33,432 nt of DNA from DATFYM01 sp035315065. Its GTDB lineage: Bacteria; Acidobacteriota; Terriglobia; UBA7540. Shown here piece by piece: positions 24,012-32,278 of this stretch. The stretch covers positions 1 to 33,432 of the forward strand of contig DATFYM010000056.1 in NCBI GenBank assembly GCA_035315065.1. Reading direction: 5' to 3'. Position 1 is the stretch's first letter. Each line of letters starts with the position of its first letter. The notes below the pieces were generated by a model. That model searched no databases, was not told the DNA's origin, and saw only the letters and a list, made by a program, of their open reading frames with translations. A program made the position numbers and the translations under genes.

Positions 24012-25745
24012 TCATTCCGGCCGGGGTCGCAACGATGCCAGTAATTTCTCAGGCGGGAAGGTGTTGAGGACGTGCTTCTTCTCCATCCAGCCGCGTCGCG
24101 CGGTAATGACACCGTAACGCATGAACCGAAGCTGATCGGGACTGTGCGCGTCAGTGGAGATAATCACGCTCATGCCGCGGTCGTGTACCAGCTTCACGTT
24201 GCGGTCGCTCAGGTCGAGGCGCTCCGGATTACCGTTGAGCTCCAGGATCACCCCGTACTTCTTGGCGGCCGCGAGCACGCGTTCCAGGTCGAACTGGAAC
24301 GGATCGCGCCGCAGGATTTGCCGTCCGGTGGGATGCCCCAGGATTCGCACGTACGGATTCTCCAGCGCCTTCAGCAGGCGCGCCGTCATCTCCTCGCCGG
24401 ACTGCGTCATACGCGAGTGGACGCTGGCCAGCACAATGTCGAACTCCTTCAGCAGATCGTCGGGATAGTCGAGCTGGCCGTCTCCCAGGATATCGACCTC
24501 GGTCCCCGCCCAGATCTCGATGTCCTTCACCTTCTTCCGCGCTGCCTTGATACGCTGGATATTCTCCCGCGCCCGCGTCTCATCGAGGCCGTTGGCAATG
24601 GTGACGGCCTTCGAGTGGTCCGTGATGAGAATGTACCGGTACCCGAGCTTCTTGGCTGCCTCGGCCATCTCCTCCGCGCTCACGCGCCCGTCCGACGCGG
24701 TGGTGTGCATCTGGAGATCGCCGCGTATCTCGTCGAGCTCCACCAGCTTGGGCAGCTCGCCCTTCTCCGCCAGCTCGATCTCGCCCCAGTTCTCGCGCAG
24801 CTCGGGCGGGACCCATTGCAGGCCAAGCTTCTGGTAGATTTCTTCTTCCGTGCGGCTGGCGATGATGGTTTCGCCCTCAAACAAGCCGTACTCGCTCAGC
24901 TTCCACCCGCGCTTTTTGGCGCGTTCGCGCAGGGCCACGTTGTGCTCTTTGGAACCGGTGAAGTACATCAGGGCGGCGCCGTAGGACTCGCGGTCGAGCA
25001 GCCGCACGTCCACCTGCATGCCGCTCGCGAGTTTGACGCTGACTTTATCCTCGCCCTTGGCCAGCACCTGGGCGATCTCGGGGAACTTTATCAAGTGGTC
25101 GGCGGTGCGAGTGGGGTCGCGGCCAATCACCAGCAGGTCGAGATCCCCCACCGTCTCGCGCCCGCGCCGCAGCGAGCCCGCGGGCGTTACCTCGTCCACG
25201 CCTTTCAGATCCTTCAGATAGGCCGTCAAATGCTGCGCGGTTTCGTAAGCGACGTCGAGGCGGAAGCGTCCGGCGGTGCGCTGCACGGTCTCAATCGCCT
25301 TCAGGACGTTGGCTTCTGATCTCTCGCTCATGCCCGGCAGCTCGCGCAAGCGGCCTTCCCTGGCCGCCGCGGCGAGATCTTCCACGCTCTTGATGCCGAG
25401 ATGGGCGTTGAACAGCCGGGCCTTCTTCGGGCCGACCCCCTGAAGGTGCAGGATGTCGAGCAGGCCGAGCGGCACTCTCTCCCGCAACTTCTGGTGCGCC
25501 TCGCACCTGCCCGTGTCCACCAACTCCTTGATTTTGGCCGCCAGGTCGGCGCCGACACCGGGAATCTCGGTCAGCTTGCGGGCGGGGTCGCGGGCCAGGT
25601 CCTCCAGGCGCTCCGGGTAGGCCTCCAGCGATCGCTTGGCCCGGTCGTAGGCTACGGCCTTAAACTGCCACTTGGGATCCTCCTCCAGCAGGCGTAGCAT
25701 CTCGGCCATCTCTTCGAAAACGTTGGCGATTTCCCGGTTTTCCAT
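24012..25745 (-). CDS. polX: DNA polymerase/3'-5' exonuclease PolX
   Basis: Bacterial PolX fills short gaps in base excision repair. The 577 residues are typical. ATG at 25745 has GGAGAG upstream. The order is: 8-kDa-like helical region; helix-hairpin-helix motifs IPGVGA (61), LQGVGP (101) and LPGMS (136); Pol beta nucleotidyltransferase with SLRRGRETVGDLDLLV (catalytic Asp201, Asp203) and VDVRLL (Asp246); and a C-terminal PHP nuclease (HTTASDG at 347, DH at 376, Glu416, His443, His471, Asp532/His534) binding Mn or Zn. All key residues are present. A pair of heptamer arrays separates it from the divergent histidine kinase gene. Confidence 0.96.
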   Translation of the reverse strand: MENREIANVFEEMAEMLRLLEEDPKWQFKAVAYDRAKRSLEAYPERLEDLARDPARKLTEIPGVGADLAAKIKELVDTGRCEAHQKLRERVPLGLLDILHLQGVGPKKARLFNAHLGIKSVEDLAAAAREGRLRELPGMSERSEANVLKAIETVQRTAGRFRLDVAYETAQHLTAYLKDLKGVDEVTPAGSLRRGRETVGDLDLLVIGRDPTRTADHLIKFPEIAQVLAKGEDKVSVKLASGMQVDVRLLDRESYGAALMYFTGSKEHNVALRERAKKRGWKLSEYGLFEGETIIASRTEEEIYQKLGLQWVPPELRENWGEIELAEKGELPKLVELDEIRGDLQMHTTASDGRVSAEEMAEAAKKLGYRYILITDHSKAVTIANGLDETRARENIQRIKAARKKVKDIEIWAGTEVDILGDGQLDYPDDLLKEFDIVLASVHSRMTQSGEEMTARLLKALENPYVRILGHPTGRQILRRDPFQFDLERVLAAAKKYGVILELNGNPERLDLSDRNVKLVHDRGMSVIISTDAHSPDQLRFMRYGVITARRGWMEKKHVLNTFPPEKLLASLRPRPE

Positions 25746-25765
25746 GCGCTCTCCAGGATCAGCCG

Positions 25766-25850
25766 TGAGCCCTCAGCTCTCAGCCCTCAGCGAGAAAGTC
25801 CACTTCTTGCTGACAGCTGATTGCTGATAGCTGATTGCTGATAGCTGACC
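25766..25850. repeat. Heptamer arms, GCCCTCA and GCTGATA types
   Basis: Units GCCCTCA/GCTCTCA/GCCCTCA at 25769-25790 and GCTGATT/GCTGATA repeated at about 25817-25850. The AGCTGA words are partly complementary to the TCAGCT words. It is the divergent promoter region between polX and the histidine kinase gene. Confidence 0.85.
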
Positions 25851-25863
25851 GTGCTATCATAAT
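25835..25863 (+). promoter_or_regulatory. Candidate promoter of the histidine kinase gene
   Basis: TTGCTG (25835-25840), a 17-nt spacer and CATAAT (25858-25863) resemble a sigma-70 promoter. The start site would lie at or just before the ATG at 25872, so the mRNA may be leaderless; no ribosome-binding site is seen. The -35 hexamer is part of a heptamer unit. Confidence 0.35.
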
Positions 25864-25871
25864 CCGGTCTT

Positions 25872-27470
25872 ATGACTCCTTCGCGCTTCAGTCTCCAGAC
25901 CAAGATCATCACCATTATCGCCGCCGCCGTTGTCTTTGTCACGGTGGTTTCCACCTTCATCGCGATGCTGCTGACGCGGCTGCCGGTGGAGGAAGAAATC
26001 TATCGCCGGGCCTTGTTGCAGGCCAAGTCGTGGGCGAACCTCCTGGTGGAGCAGCACGCACTCCAAAACCCTGATTCACTGCCAGCGATGCTCCGCCAGC
26101 GGCAGGCCGACTTTCCCGGCGTCAAGCAATCGGACGTGTATCTCCACGGTTCGCCGCACCAGCTCGTTGCCACCACCGACCCTAAAGGCGACCACCTCGA
26201 GCTGGATAATGTGCAGGGCATCGAGAACTACAACGAATACGAGCGACCCGATTCCGGCCAGATCACCATCGAGACTCCGGATGGCGACTTCTGGATCATC
26301 TCCACCCCCCTCCACGATCAAGGGCGCGTGGTGGGATGCCTGAACCTCAAAGTCTCGAAGGCGCGGTCGGACGTCATTACCCTGGACCTGGTGGAGCGCA
26401 ATCTGCTGCTGCTGCTCGCCAGCCTCGGCGTGGTGATCGTGGTGATCCACGCGTTCTTCCTGCGGAGTGTGCGCAGGCCGGTGAAGGAAATGATCAGGGT
26501 GATGGAGACGGCCGAGGGCGGCGCCCTGGACGTTCGCGCCCAGTCGAGCAGCCAGGATGAGATCGGGCAATTAGCCGAACACCTCAACCGCATGCTGGCC
26601 CAGGTGGAGAACTTCAACGCCGAGCTGGGCCGCAAGGTGCAGGAGGCCACGGCCGAACTGGCGGTCCGCAACGAGGAACTGAAGTCCATCAACGAAGAGC
26701 TGTTCGAAACGCAGAAGACCCTGGCGCGCTCCGAGCGGCTGGCCGTGGCCGGGCAGCTTGCCGCCAGCCTGGCCCACGAGATCGGCACGCCGCTCAACTC
26801 CATTTCCGGCCACGTGCAACTCTTGGGACGCCGGAAGACTTGGGACGACGTCTCGCAGCGGCGGTTGGAGATCATCGAAAGACAGGTCGACAGCATCGTG
26901 CGCACCGTGAAGCAACTCCTCGCCTGGACGCGCAAGTTCGACTTCCGGATCGAGCCGGTGGACCTGCGTCGCCTTCTGAAAGAGTCTCTGCTCGTCGCCT
27001 CCCCGGCCCTACAGCACCGTAAGATCGAGGTCCGCATGGACCTGCCGCGCGACTGCCCCAGCATCGACGCCGACGCCGGCTACCTGCAACAAGTGTTCCT
27101 GAACTTCATCAACAACAGTATGGACGCCATGCCCGACGGCGGCGAACTGCGGGTTCGGCTGCGATACCCCGCCGCTCCCTTTGCCGACGGAGACCCGCAC
27201 GAAGTGTCGGTTGAGTTCTCGGACACGGGGCACGGTATCAACCCGGAGACCCTTCCCCACATCTTTGAACCCATGTTCACGACCAAGCGGATGGGCACGG
27301 GGGCCGGCCTGGGCCTCGCCATCTGCCAGCAGATCGTCCACCAGCACGGAGGCGCGATCCAGGTGGAGAGCGAAGTCGGGCGCGGCACTCGCTTCACTAT
27401 TCGCCTGCCGCTGAAGGCTCGCAAGAAGGTGGACGCCGCCGCGTCGCGCTCGGTGGTCGGCAGCCGGTAG
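25872..27470 (+). CDS. Membrane sensor histidine kinase
   Basis: The protein is 532 residues. Helix 11-34, an extracytoplasmic sensor region of about 140 residues (Cache-like size; type not certain), helix 177-197, HAMP near 198-250, a coiled coil, HisKA with phosphoacceptor His302 in LAHEIGTPLNS, and HATPase_c with N-box NFINNSMDAM (411), G1 DTGHG (451) and G2 GTGAGLGLAI (475). It is NtrB-like in the catalytic core. The next gene on the same strand encodes an NtrC-family regulator, so the two are probably a cognate pair. The last residues (RSVVGSR) come from a GTCGGCA heptamer array. Confidence 0.93.
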   Translation: MTPSRFSLQTKIITIIAAAVVFVTVVSTFIAMLLTRLPVEEEIYRRALLQAKSWANLLVEQHALQNPDSLPAMLRQRQADFPGVKQSDVYLHGSPHQLVATTDPKGDHLELDNVQGIENYNEYERPDSGQITIETPDGDFWIISTPLHDQGRVVGCLNLKVSKARSDVITLDLVERNLLLLLASLGVVIVVIHAFFLRSVRRPVKEMIRVMETAEGGALDVRAQSSSQDEIGQLAEHLNRMLAQVENFNAELGRKVQEATAELAVRNEELKSINEELFETQKTLARSERLAVAGQLAASLAHEIGTPLNSISGHVQLLGRRKTWDDVSQRRLEIIERQVDSIVRTVKQLLAWTRKFDFRIEPVDLRRLLKESLLVASPALQHRKIEVRMDLPRDCPSIDADAGYLQQVFLNFINNSMDAMPDGGELRVRLRYPAAPFADGDPHEVSVEFSDTGHGINPETLPHIFEPMFTTKRMGTGAGLGLAICQQIVHQHGGAIQVESEVGRGTRFTIRLPLKARKKVDAAASRSVVGSR

Positions 27471-27625
27471 CCGCTTGTCGGGAGCCGGCAGGTGAGGTAA
27501 GTTGGAAGCTGGTGGCGGGCAACAACAGGCGGGGTTCGGGATTCGGGATTAGGGATTCGCGGAGGAGAAGGGGTTGGGGTCCGCCTTCTTGTGCGAACCC
27601 CGAAACCCAAACCCCGAATCCTGAT
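27454..27625. repeat. GTCGGCA heptamer array followed by TTCGGGA palindrome
   Basis: Units GTCGGCA, GCCGGTA, GCCGCTT, GTCGGGA, GCCGGCA (27457-27492) span the 3' end of the kinase gene. Then inverted arms (GGTTCGGGATTCGGG near 27533 and CGAACCCCGAAACCC... near 27594-27622) occupy the gap before the regulator gene. Confidence 0.85.
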
Positions 27626-27697
27626 CCGGCCGACGCCGAGCGAATCAAAACCCTGGCCGAAGCGGCGTGAACACGGTAAAGAACCAGGTCTCTTGCG

Positions 27698-29071
27698 GTG
27701 AAGCTGCGACAACAAACCGTCAATATTCTCGTCGTCGACGACGACCGGGACACGCAGGACTTGTTGCGCGAAGTGCTGGACGCAGAGGGTTACCAGGTCT
27801 CTACGGCGGGCAGCGCCGAGCAGGCGCTGGAGATCGGCCAGCACGAGTTGTTTGACGTCATCATCAGCGATATGCGGCTGGGGCCGGACCTCAACGGGCT
27901 CGACGTGCTGCGCGCCTACAAGTCCGTCCAGCCCGAGTCCGAGGTGATCCTGATCACCGCCTTCGGCTCCATGGAAACTGCGATCGAGGCGGTGAAGGCC
28001 GGGGCCTTCGACTACATCTCCAAGCCCTTCGAGATCGACGAGGTGCTGCTCCAGGTGGGCCGCGCCCTGGAAAACCGCCAACTGATCCGCGAGAACCGCA
28101 ACCTGAAGCGCCAACTGGGCAGCCAAGGCCAGCTTTCTAGCCTCGTGGGACGCAGCCCGGCCATGCTCGAGGTCTACAAGAAGATCGCCATGGTGGCTGA
28201 CTCGCGGTCCACCGTGCTGATTTACGGCGAGAGCGGCACCGGCAAGGAACTGGTGGCCCGCGCCATCCACATCAACGGCCCGCGCGCCGACCAGCAGTTC
28301 TTCGCCGTCAACTGCGGCGGCATGCCCGATACACTGCTGGAGACCGAGCTCTTCGGCCACGTCCGCGGGTCGTTCACCGGGGCTTTTGAGAACAAGCGCG
28401 GCATTTTGGAACAATCGAGCGGCGGCACCGTGTTTCTGGACGAGGTCTCGGAGATGAGTCCGGCCCTGCAAGTCAAGCTCCTCCGCGCCCTGGAAGAGCA
28501 GATGATCCGACGCGTAGGCTCGAACGAGTTCATCCGCATCGACGTCCGCATCATCGCCGCCAGCAACCAACGGCTGGCGGACCTGGTGGCCCAGAAACTG
28601 TTCCGCGAGGACCTTTATTACCGCCTGCGTGTGATCGAGCTGGACCTGCCTCCCCTGCGCGACCGCACCGAAGATATCCCCCTGCTGGTGGAGCACTTCC
28701 TGAAGCAGTTCGGCCAGGAGCGCGGCACCGCCTTCAGCGTCGCGCCCCAGGCCCATTCGGTGCTCATCAGCTACGCTTGGCCGGGCAACGTGCGCGAGCT
28801 TCGCACCACCCTCGAGGCCGCCGTGGCGCTCAACCGCACCGGCGTCATCACGCCCGAAGACCTCCCCGCCAAGTTGCTGCCTATTCCGCATGATACCGGC
28901 CGGCTCGACGACCTCTATGCCGACCTCCCATCCTTTGAACAACTGCGCAAGCGTTACATCGCTCACGTGCTCCGCATCACCGGCTCCAACAAGGCCCAGA
29001 CCGCCGACATCCTTGGCATCCAGCGAAAGACGCTCTACCGGATCGCGCATAAGCTCAACATCCCTTTGTAG
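27698..29071 (+). CDS. NtrC-family sigma-54-dependent response regulator
   Basis: The protein is 457 residues, GTG start at 27698. Receiver domain 8-125: acidic pocket DDD at 14-16, phosphoacceptor Asp58, Thr87 and Lys109. AAA+ domain 148-375: Walker A GESGTGKE at 177-184, sigma-54 loop GSFTGA at 224-229 (usual form GAFTGA), Walker B GTVFLDE at 243-249, arginine finger region REDLYYRL near 303. C-terminal Fis-type helix-turn-helix at 415-455 (NKAQTADILGIQRKTLYRIA). It should activate sigma-54 promoters after phosphorylation by the kinase upstream. No sigma-54 promoter was found in the window. Confidence 0.95.
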   Translation: MKLRQQTVNILVVDDDRDTQDLLREVLDAEGYQVSTAGSAEQALEIGQHELFDVIISDMRLGPDLNGLDVLRAYKSVQPESEVILITAFGSMETAIEAVKAGAFDYISKPFEIDEVLLQVGRALENRQLIRENRNLKRQLGSQGQLSSLVGRSPAMLEVYKKIAMVADSRSTVLIYGESGTGKELVARAIHINGPRADQQFFAVNCGGMPDTLLETELFGHVRGSFTGAFENKRGILEQSSGGTVFLDEVSEMSPALQVKLLRALEEQMIRRVGSNEFIRIDVRIIAASNQRLADLVAQKLFREDLYYRLRVIELDLPPLRDRTEDIPLLVEHFLKQFGQERGTAFSVAPQAHSVLISYAWPGNVRELRTTLEAAVALNRTGVITPEDLPAKLLPIPHDTGRLDDLYADLPSFEQLRKRYIAHVLRITGSNKAQTADILGIQRKTLYRIAHKLNIPL

Positions 29072-29088
29072 CCGAAAAGGAGTCAGAA

Positions 29089-29114
29089 GTTAGGCGTCAG
29101 AGCGACTGCCTAAC
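29089..29114 (+). terminator. Possible terminator of the two-component operon
   Basis: GTTAGGC and GCCTAAC form a perfect 7-bp stem with a 12-nt loop, 18 bp after the regulator stop codon. It is followed by CCCCCCTTG rather than a T-run, so intrinsic termination is uncertain. Confidence 0.4.
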
Positions 29115-29215
29115 CCCCCTTGTCCCTTTCACCTTGAATCAGCGTTGGGCGTCGGCAAGGGGGCAATCCATTAATATTTTCCAGAAATCGGGCCTCCAAG
29201 GCGTCCCAGGCCTCT

Positions 29216-29345
29216 AATAGATTCGGTGGCGAAAAACCCCGATTTTCCGCGATCATCTGCACGTTTTTGGCAGAAAATGGCAGAGCTTGGTGCGATTCTG
29301 CACAAAAAAAAGAGGCTTCAAAACAGGGTCGTTTTCAAGTAGGCG
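29216..29345. repeat. Duplicated block, copy 1 (GCACGTTTTTGG)
   Basis: TCTGCACGTTTTTGGCAGAA, followed by TGGCAGAGCTTGGTGCGATT, matches a block at 30300-30450 that reads GCTGCACGTTTTTGGTAAAA and TGGTAGAATTTGGTAAGATT. The preceding GAAAAACCCC... segment also corresponds. The two copies bracket the 150-bp array. Confidence 0.65.
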
Positions 29346-30110
29346 CTTCAGGCTCGGCGAAAACACAGTCAGTAAGTCCTTTAGATTGAGTACACTTTCG
29401 CCTGTTCTCCTCCGCAACTTGGCCAACAACCCTTGCGGAATCAAAAGATAGGCCTCGTCACGTTTCAGTCGCCCGATAAGACCCGAAAAGGTCGAACGAC
29501 CACTCGACGGAAACACGATTAGCAAGTCTTTTAGATTGAGCAAGCCTTCGCCTGTTCTCCTCCGCGACTTGGCCAACAACCCTTGCGGAATCAAAAGATA
29601 GGCCTCGTCACGTTTCAGTCGCCCGACAAAACCCGAAAAGGTCGAACGACCACTCGACGGAAATACGATTAGCAAGTCCTTTAGATTGAGCAAGCCTTCG
29701 CCTGCTCTCCTCAGTAAATGTGCCAACAACCATTGTTGAATCAAGAGATTGCCCCTCACAAGTTCCGGTCGTCCGCAAAACCCGAAGAGGCCGCCCAATC
29801 GCTCGGCGGAAGCACGGTTAGCAAGTCCTTTAGATTGAGCAAGTCTTCGTCAGTTCTCCCCAGCAAGTTCGCGATCAACCCTTGCGGAATCAGTAGATTG
29901 CCATCGCCGCGTCTCGGTCGCCCGGCGAGACGCGAAAAAGATAACCTTACGCTCGCCGGGTGGAAAGAAGGCGCGGCTAGTAAGTCCTTTAGATTCAGTC
30001 ATGCCGTGACTTCTCCCGCTTGGAGAATTGGCGATCAACCATCTTCGAATCAACAGATCGGCCTCGCGGACTTGCGGTCGCGCCCGCCGAACCCCGAAAG
30101 GGCCGGCTGA
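29345..30110 (-). repeat. Decayed 150-bp tandem array with 50-residue coding periodicity
   Basis: Five units begin with AAGTCCTTTAGATTGAG-like sequence at 29374, 29524, 29674, 29823 and 29982 (spacings 150, 150, 149, 159), with a partial unit before the first. Units 1 and 2 are over 90% identical by eye; 3 to 5 are progressively divergent. On the minus strand each unit encodes about 50 residues, e.g. LLIPQGLLAKLRRRTGEG then LLNLKDLLIVFPSSGRSTFSG. A frame is open from 29798 to 29253, but the missing base in unit 3 breaks continuity with units 4 and 5. It looks like a repeat-protein gene in decay, or a repeat array that was never translated. Confidence 0.8.
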
Positions 30111-30120
30111 AGGCGTAGAG

Positions 30121-30240
30121 AATTACCACGGAGGCACCGAGACATTAGAGAGGAGACCGAGGACGATACGAAGATGTCTCTCGCTCCCCAATGCGTCCCA
30201 TTCTTCTCTGTGCCTCTGTGTCTCTGCGTTGGAGGCTCCT
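30121..30240. repeat. Inverted ACAGAGG-type arms
   Basis: Left arm ACCACGGAGGCACCGAGAC (from 30125) faces CTGTGCCTCTGTGTCTCTGC (30208-30227). It is related to the palindrome at the apbE start and the outer arms at 7849-8078. Confidence 0.65.
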
Positions 30241-30299
30241 TCGCAATTGCGAAGTGAGCGCCGATTACCGATTGACACGAGCCGCGAGACTTGACACGT

Positions 30300-30450
30300 T
30301 TTAATAAAATCGGTCGCAAAGAACCCCCGTTATCTGCCCTTATATGCCACCTTGATGGCCCCTTCGCTGCACGTTTTTGGTAAAAATTGGTAGAATTTGG
30401 TAAGATTTGGTAGGCCCAAAAGCGGCCGAAAACGGACACCAAACCCAATA
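30300..30450. repeat. Duplicated block, copy 2 (GCACGTTTTTGG)
   Basis: It matches copy 1 at 29216-29345 as described there. Read on the minus strand it gives AYQILPNSTNFYQKRAAKG, comparable to FVQNRTKLCHFLPKTCR from copy 1, but no real gene is supported. Confidence 0.6.
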
Positions 30451-30850
30451 AACCATTTATTTGCAGCACTGGTTTCCCGCCAAATTGGCAACAGGGGTGG
30501 TGGAAATTGGACGTAACTCCCCCTATTAATGTTCGCGGTTTCACCATAGTTGTTACCATGAACCGACTCACTGGCTGAGCTCCCCCCATCAATGGCTCCC
30601 CTCCCTTCGCTCGACCCACCGACCCGCGCTCCACCGGCAATTGGCCGGCGCCACCTCGTGCCGAGCGGAAGTTCGGAACCCCAGCCCCTTTTCCTCCTTG
30701 GGGGTCCCCCTCCGTGCCGCCCCGTTTGGCCATCCTCTTGCGTCCGGCAAACGGGGCCTACTTCCGCCCGGCGAAAAGCCGGTGCCGGAGGCTACGCTCG
30801 CCCGAGGCTACCAGCTCGCCCACGCTTCCAAGAAGCCTAGCTGAAGAATA
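30451..30850. other. Non-coding or remnant DNA of unknown origin
   Basis: Small open frames occur on both strands but have no recognisable domain, start signal or partner. GTAACTCCCCC at about 30512 and GTTGTTACC at about 30551 are loosely inverted, and the minus strand reads like the edge of a mobile element; no transposase is present. Short stems such as CCGGCAATTGGCCGG occur near 30635. Confidence 0.3.
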
Positions 30851-31083
30851 ATATAACTGACGATATATGGCAAGGTAATTCTTTTGCGAGTTACTGGAAG
30901 CGCGGCGGCGTCGATGAGCAATCTGCGAGCCTGCGTTCCCACATGATGGGACCGGCCGCCGCCGCCACCCAAGCGCCGAACACGAGGCATTGAATGATGG
31001 TCTCCGGTTGCACCATCAGGTGCGTGGGCAAGCATAACGATCCCCACAAACTGGGCGAAGCGCGCGGATTCGGCAGATTTCAT
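30808..31083 (-). CDS. Small hypothetical protein, possibly frameshifted
   Basis: 91 codons from an ATG at 31083 preceded by AGGAGAGAC, a good ribosome-binding site. The first 20 residues (MKSAESARFAQFVGIVMLAH) look natural. After that the composition becomes Gly/Arg/His-rich, while the +1 frame continues as a hydrophobic segment (QCLVFGAWVAAAGPIMWERR) up to a stop near 30892. This suggests a small one-helix membrane protein broken by a frameshift near 31035. No family is recognised. Confidence 0.3.
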   Translation of the reverse strand: MKSAESARFAQFVGIVMLAHAPDGATGDHHSMPRVRRLGGGGGRSHHVGTQARRLLIDAAALPVTRKRITLPYIVSYIILQLGFLEAWASW

Positions 31084-31306
31084 GAATGTCTCTCCTGGCG
31101 CCCAATTCTACCGCATACGGACCACGCACGTGACATGCAGTGATGTAGATCAAGACCGTTTGATAGCCTGTACCAATTGCGATCATCGTCCGCGCTGGGC
31201 GACGAGAAGGAGGCAGCGGTGACGATGATCCGTTTGCCCAAAACCCTATCCAGCCACGGCGTAAGTCCTTGATTTCACGTCCGTATTTTGGAGGGGAAAA
31301 CGGGTG

Positions 31307-31328
31307 CCCAAAATCACATGATTTTGGG
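31307..31328. promoter_or_regulatory. Perfect 10-bp-arm palindrome
   Basis: CCCAAAATCA, CA, TGATTTTGGG. It lies 163 bp upstream of the higA remnant in a region without genes. It could be an operator, a terminator-like stem, or a leftover end of a mobile element. Confidence 0.4.
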
Positions 31329-31445
31329 TAGGTCACTGAGGCCGGACCGGGCCGACTGCATCTCACGGTGCGGGATACGACTCCGGCCTCGCGGGACCGG
31401 CGAGTAGGCAAACGAGGGCGAGGGAGGTCGTGAGTCTTCCAACGG

Positions 31446-31474
31446 TTGACATGCGACGTGGCACGTAGTATCCA
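31446..31474 (+). promoter_or_regulatory. Candidate promoter and operator of the higA remnant
   Basis: TTGACA (31446-31451), 17-nt spacer, TATCCA (31469-31474). The palindrome ACGTG-G-CACGT (31456-31466) sits between the hexamers, where a HigA-type repressor would be expected to bind. GGGAGAAG and the ATG at 31491 follow. Confidence 0.4.
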
Positions 31475-31490
31475 CTCGGGAGAAGTAACC

Positions 31491-31806
31491 ATGAGCAAGG
31501 TGGAGAGTCTGATGCCTCCGGTCCATCCCGGCGAGGTTCTGCGCGAAGATTTTATGAAGCCGCTCGGCCTTTCCATCAACAAGCTGGCGCTCGACCTCCA
31601 CGTGCCGGCTACGCATCGGTGAGATTGTGCACGAACGCCGCGGCATCACGGCCGACACTGCCTTGCGACTGGCGCGTTACTTCAACACCAATCCCGAGTT
31701 CTGGCTAAACTTGCAGAACTTTTTTGACCTCGAAATCGAAAAGCGCTCGGGCACGGCAGTGGAAATTGAGCGTCACGTGCATCCCGCCGCCGTCGAGACT
31801 TCCTAA
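31491..31806 (+). pseudogene. higA: HigA-type antitoxin (XRE family), frameshifted
   Basis: Frame 1 reads MSKVESLMPPVHPGEVLRED, then MKPLGLSINKLALDLHVPATHR and stops at TGA 31620. The +1 frame continues GEIVHERRGITADTALRLAR, YFNTNPEFWLNLQNFFDLE and ends at TAA 31806. Together they give the whole HigA/VapI helix-turn-helix family protein of about 105 residues. The junction ACGCATCGG (31611-31619) lacks two bases compared with the ACGCGCATCGG expected from the family sequence VPATRI. Promoter and ribosome-binding site are intact. No HigB toxin is seen upstream. A recent inactivating deletion or an assembly error are the two explanations. Confidence 0.88.
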
Positions 31807-31990
31807 CCTCGAATCCTAAGGAGGAGCCCAATAGGAACCTTGGCGAAGCGGACTCTGCGATACTATCCACGGCGGTCAGGTCCGCGCTGAGCGGCGGTGT
31901 GCCCACCGCCGCGTCGCCGCGTTGCTGGTCCCACGCGTGGACGAAGAGAACAACCATGAGCGACATCGTCATGTGGAGTGTAATTACGTT
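31807..31990. other. Short intergenic region before vapB
   Basis: No gene. GTAATTAC (31980-31987) is an 8-bp palindrome immediately before the vapB ATG and may be the autoregulatory operator of the module. GTGGAG at 31974-31979 is the nearest ribosome-binding-site candidate. Confidence 0.35.
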
Positions 31991-32278
31991 ATGACCATCG
32001 TGAATATCAGTGACCTGAAAGCGCATCTTAGCGCCCATATCCAGCTCGTGCGCGAGGGCCAGGAAGTGCTCGTCTGCGATCGTAACCAGCCCGTGGCGAG
32101 GATTGTGCCGATTCGGCTGGAAGATCACTCCGAGCAGGAGCAGCGGCTGATTGCCCGTGGCGTCCTCGCGCCTCCGCTCAAGAAACGGCCCGCGTCCCGC
32201 CGGTGGCCGGAGCCGCCGGGCAATGTTTCCGACGAGGTCATGGAGCAGGTATGGCGGGAAGAGCGGGAAAGCCGGTAA
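31991..32278 (+). CDS. vapB: Phd/YefM-type antitoxin of a VapBC module
   Basis: The protein is 95 residues from the ATG at 31991 (MTIVNISDLKAHLSAHIQLV). The N-terminal half is the Phd/YefM DNA-binding fold (NISDLKAHLS, then GQEVLVCDRNQPVARIVPI). The C-terminal half, with KKRPASRRWPEPPGN, is the toxin-binding tail. The frame is open upstream to 31922, but the family start fits 31991. It overlaps the toxin gene by 28 nt. It probably represses its own promoter. Confidence 0.9.
   Translation: MTIVNISDLKAHLSAHIQLVREGQEVLVCDRNQPVARIVPIRLEDHSEQEQRLIARGVLAPPLKKRPASRRWPEPPGNVSDEVMEQVWREERESR

Noticed and set aside
28390..28410. Altered sigma-54 loop GSFTGA in the NtrC-type regulator as a loss of function
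   Set aside because: Ser in place of the first Ala occurs in working family members; all other AAA+ motifs are intact.
27080..29050. 656-codon open frame on the minus strand
   Set aside because: It is antisense to the kinase 3' end and the NtrC-type regulator, whose domains are complete. Long antisense frames are common in GC-rich genes, and the translation shows no domain.
29089..29114. GTTAGGC...GCCTAAC as an attC site
   Set aside because: The cores are in the opposite order to attC and only 12 nt apart. A simple stem-loop is more likely.
29374..30000. CRISPR-like regular spacing of a short conserved word
   Set aside because: The whole 150-bp unit is repeated, not a 25-40-bp repeat with unique spacers, and no cas gene is present.
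30272..30310. TTGACA boxes as promoters
   Set aside because: TTGACA at 30272 and at 30291 have no -10 match at 16-18 nt and no gene follows.
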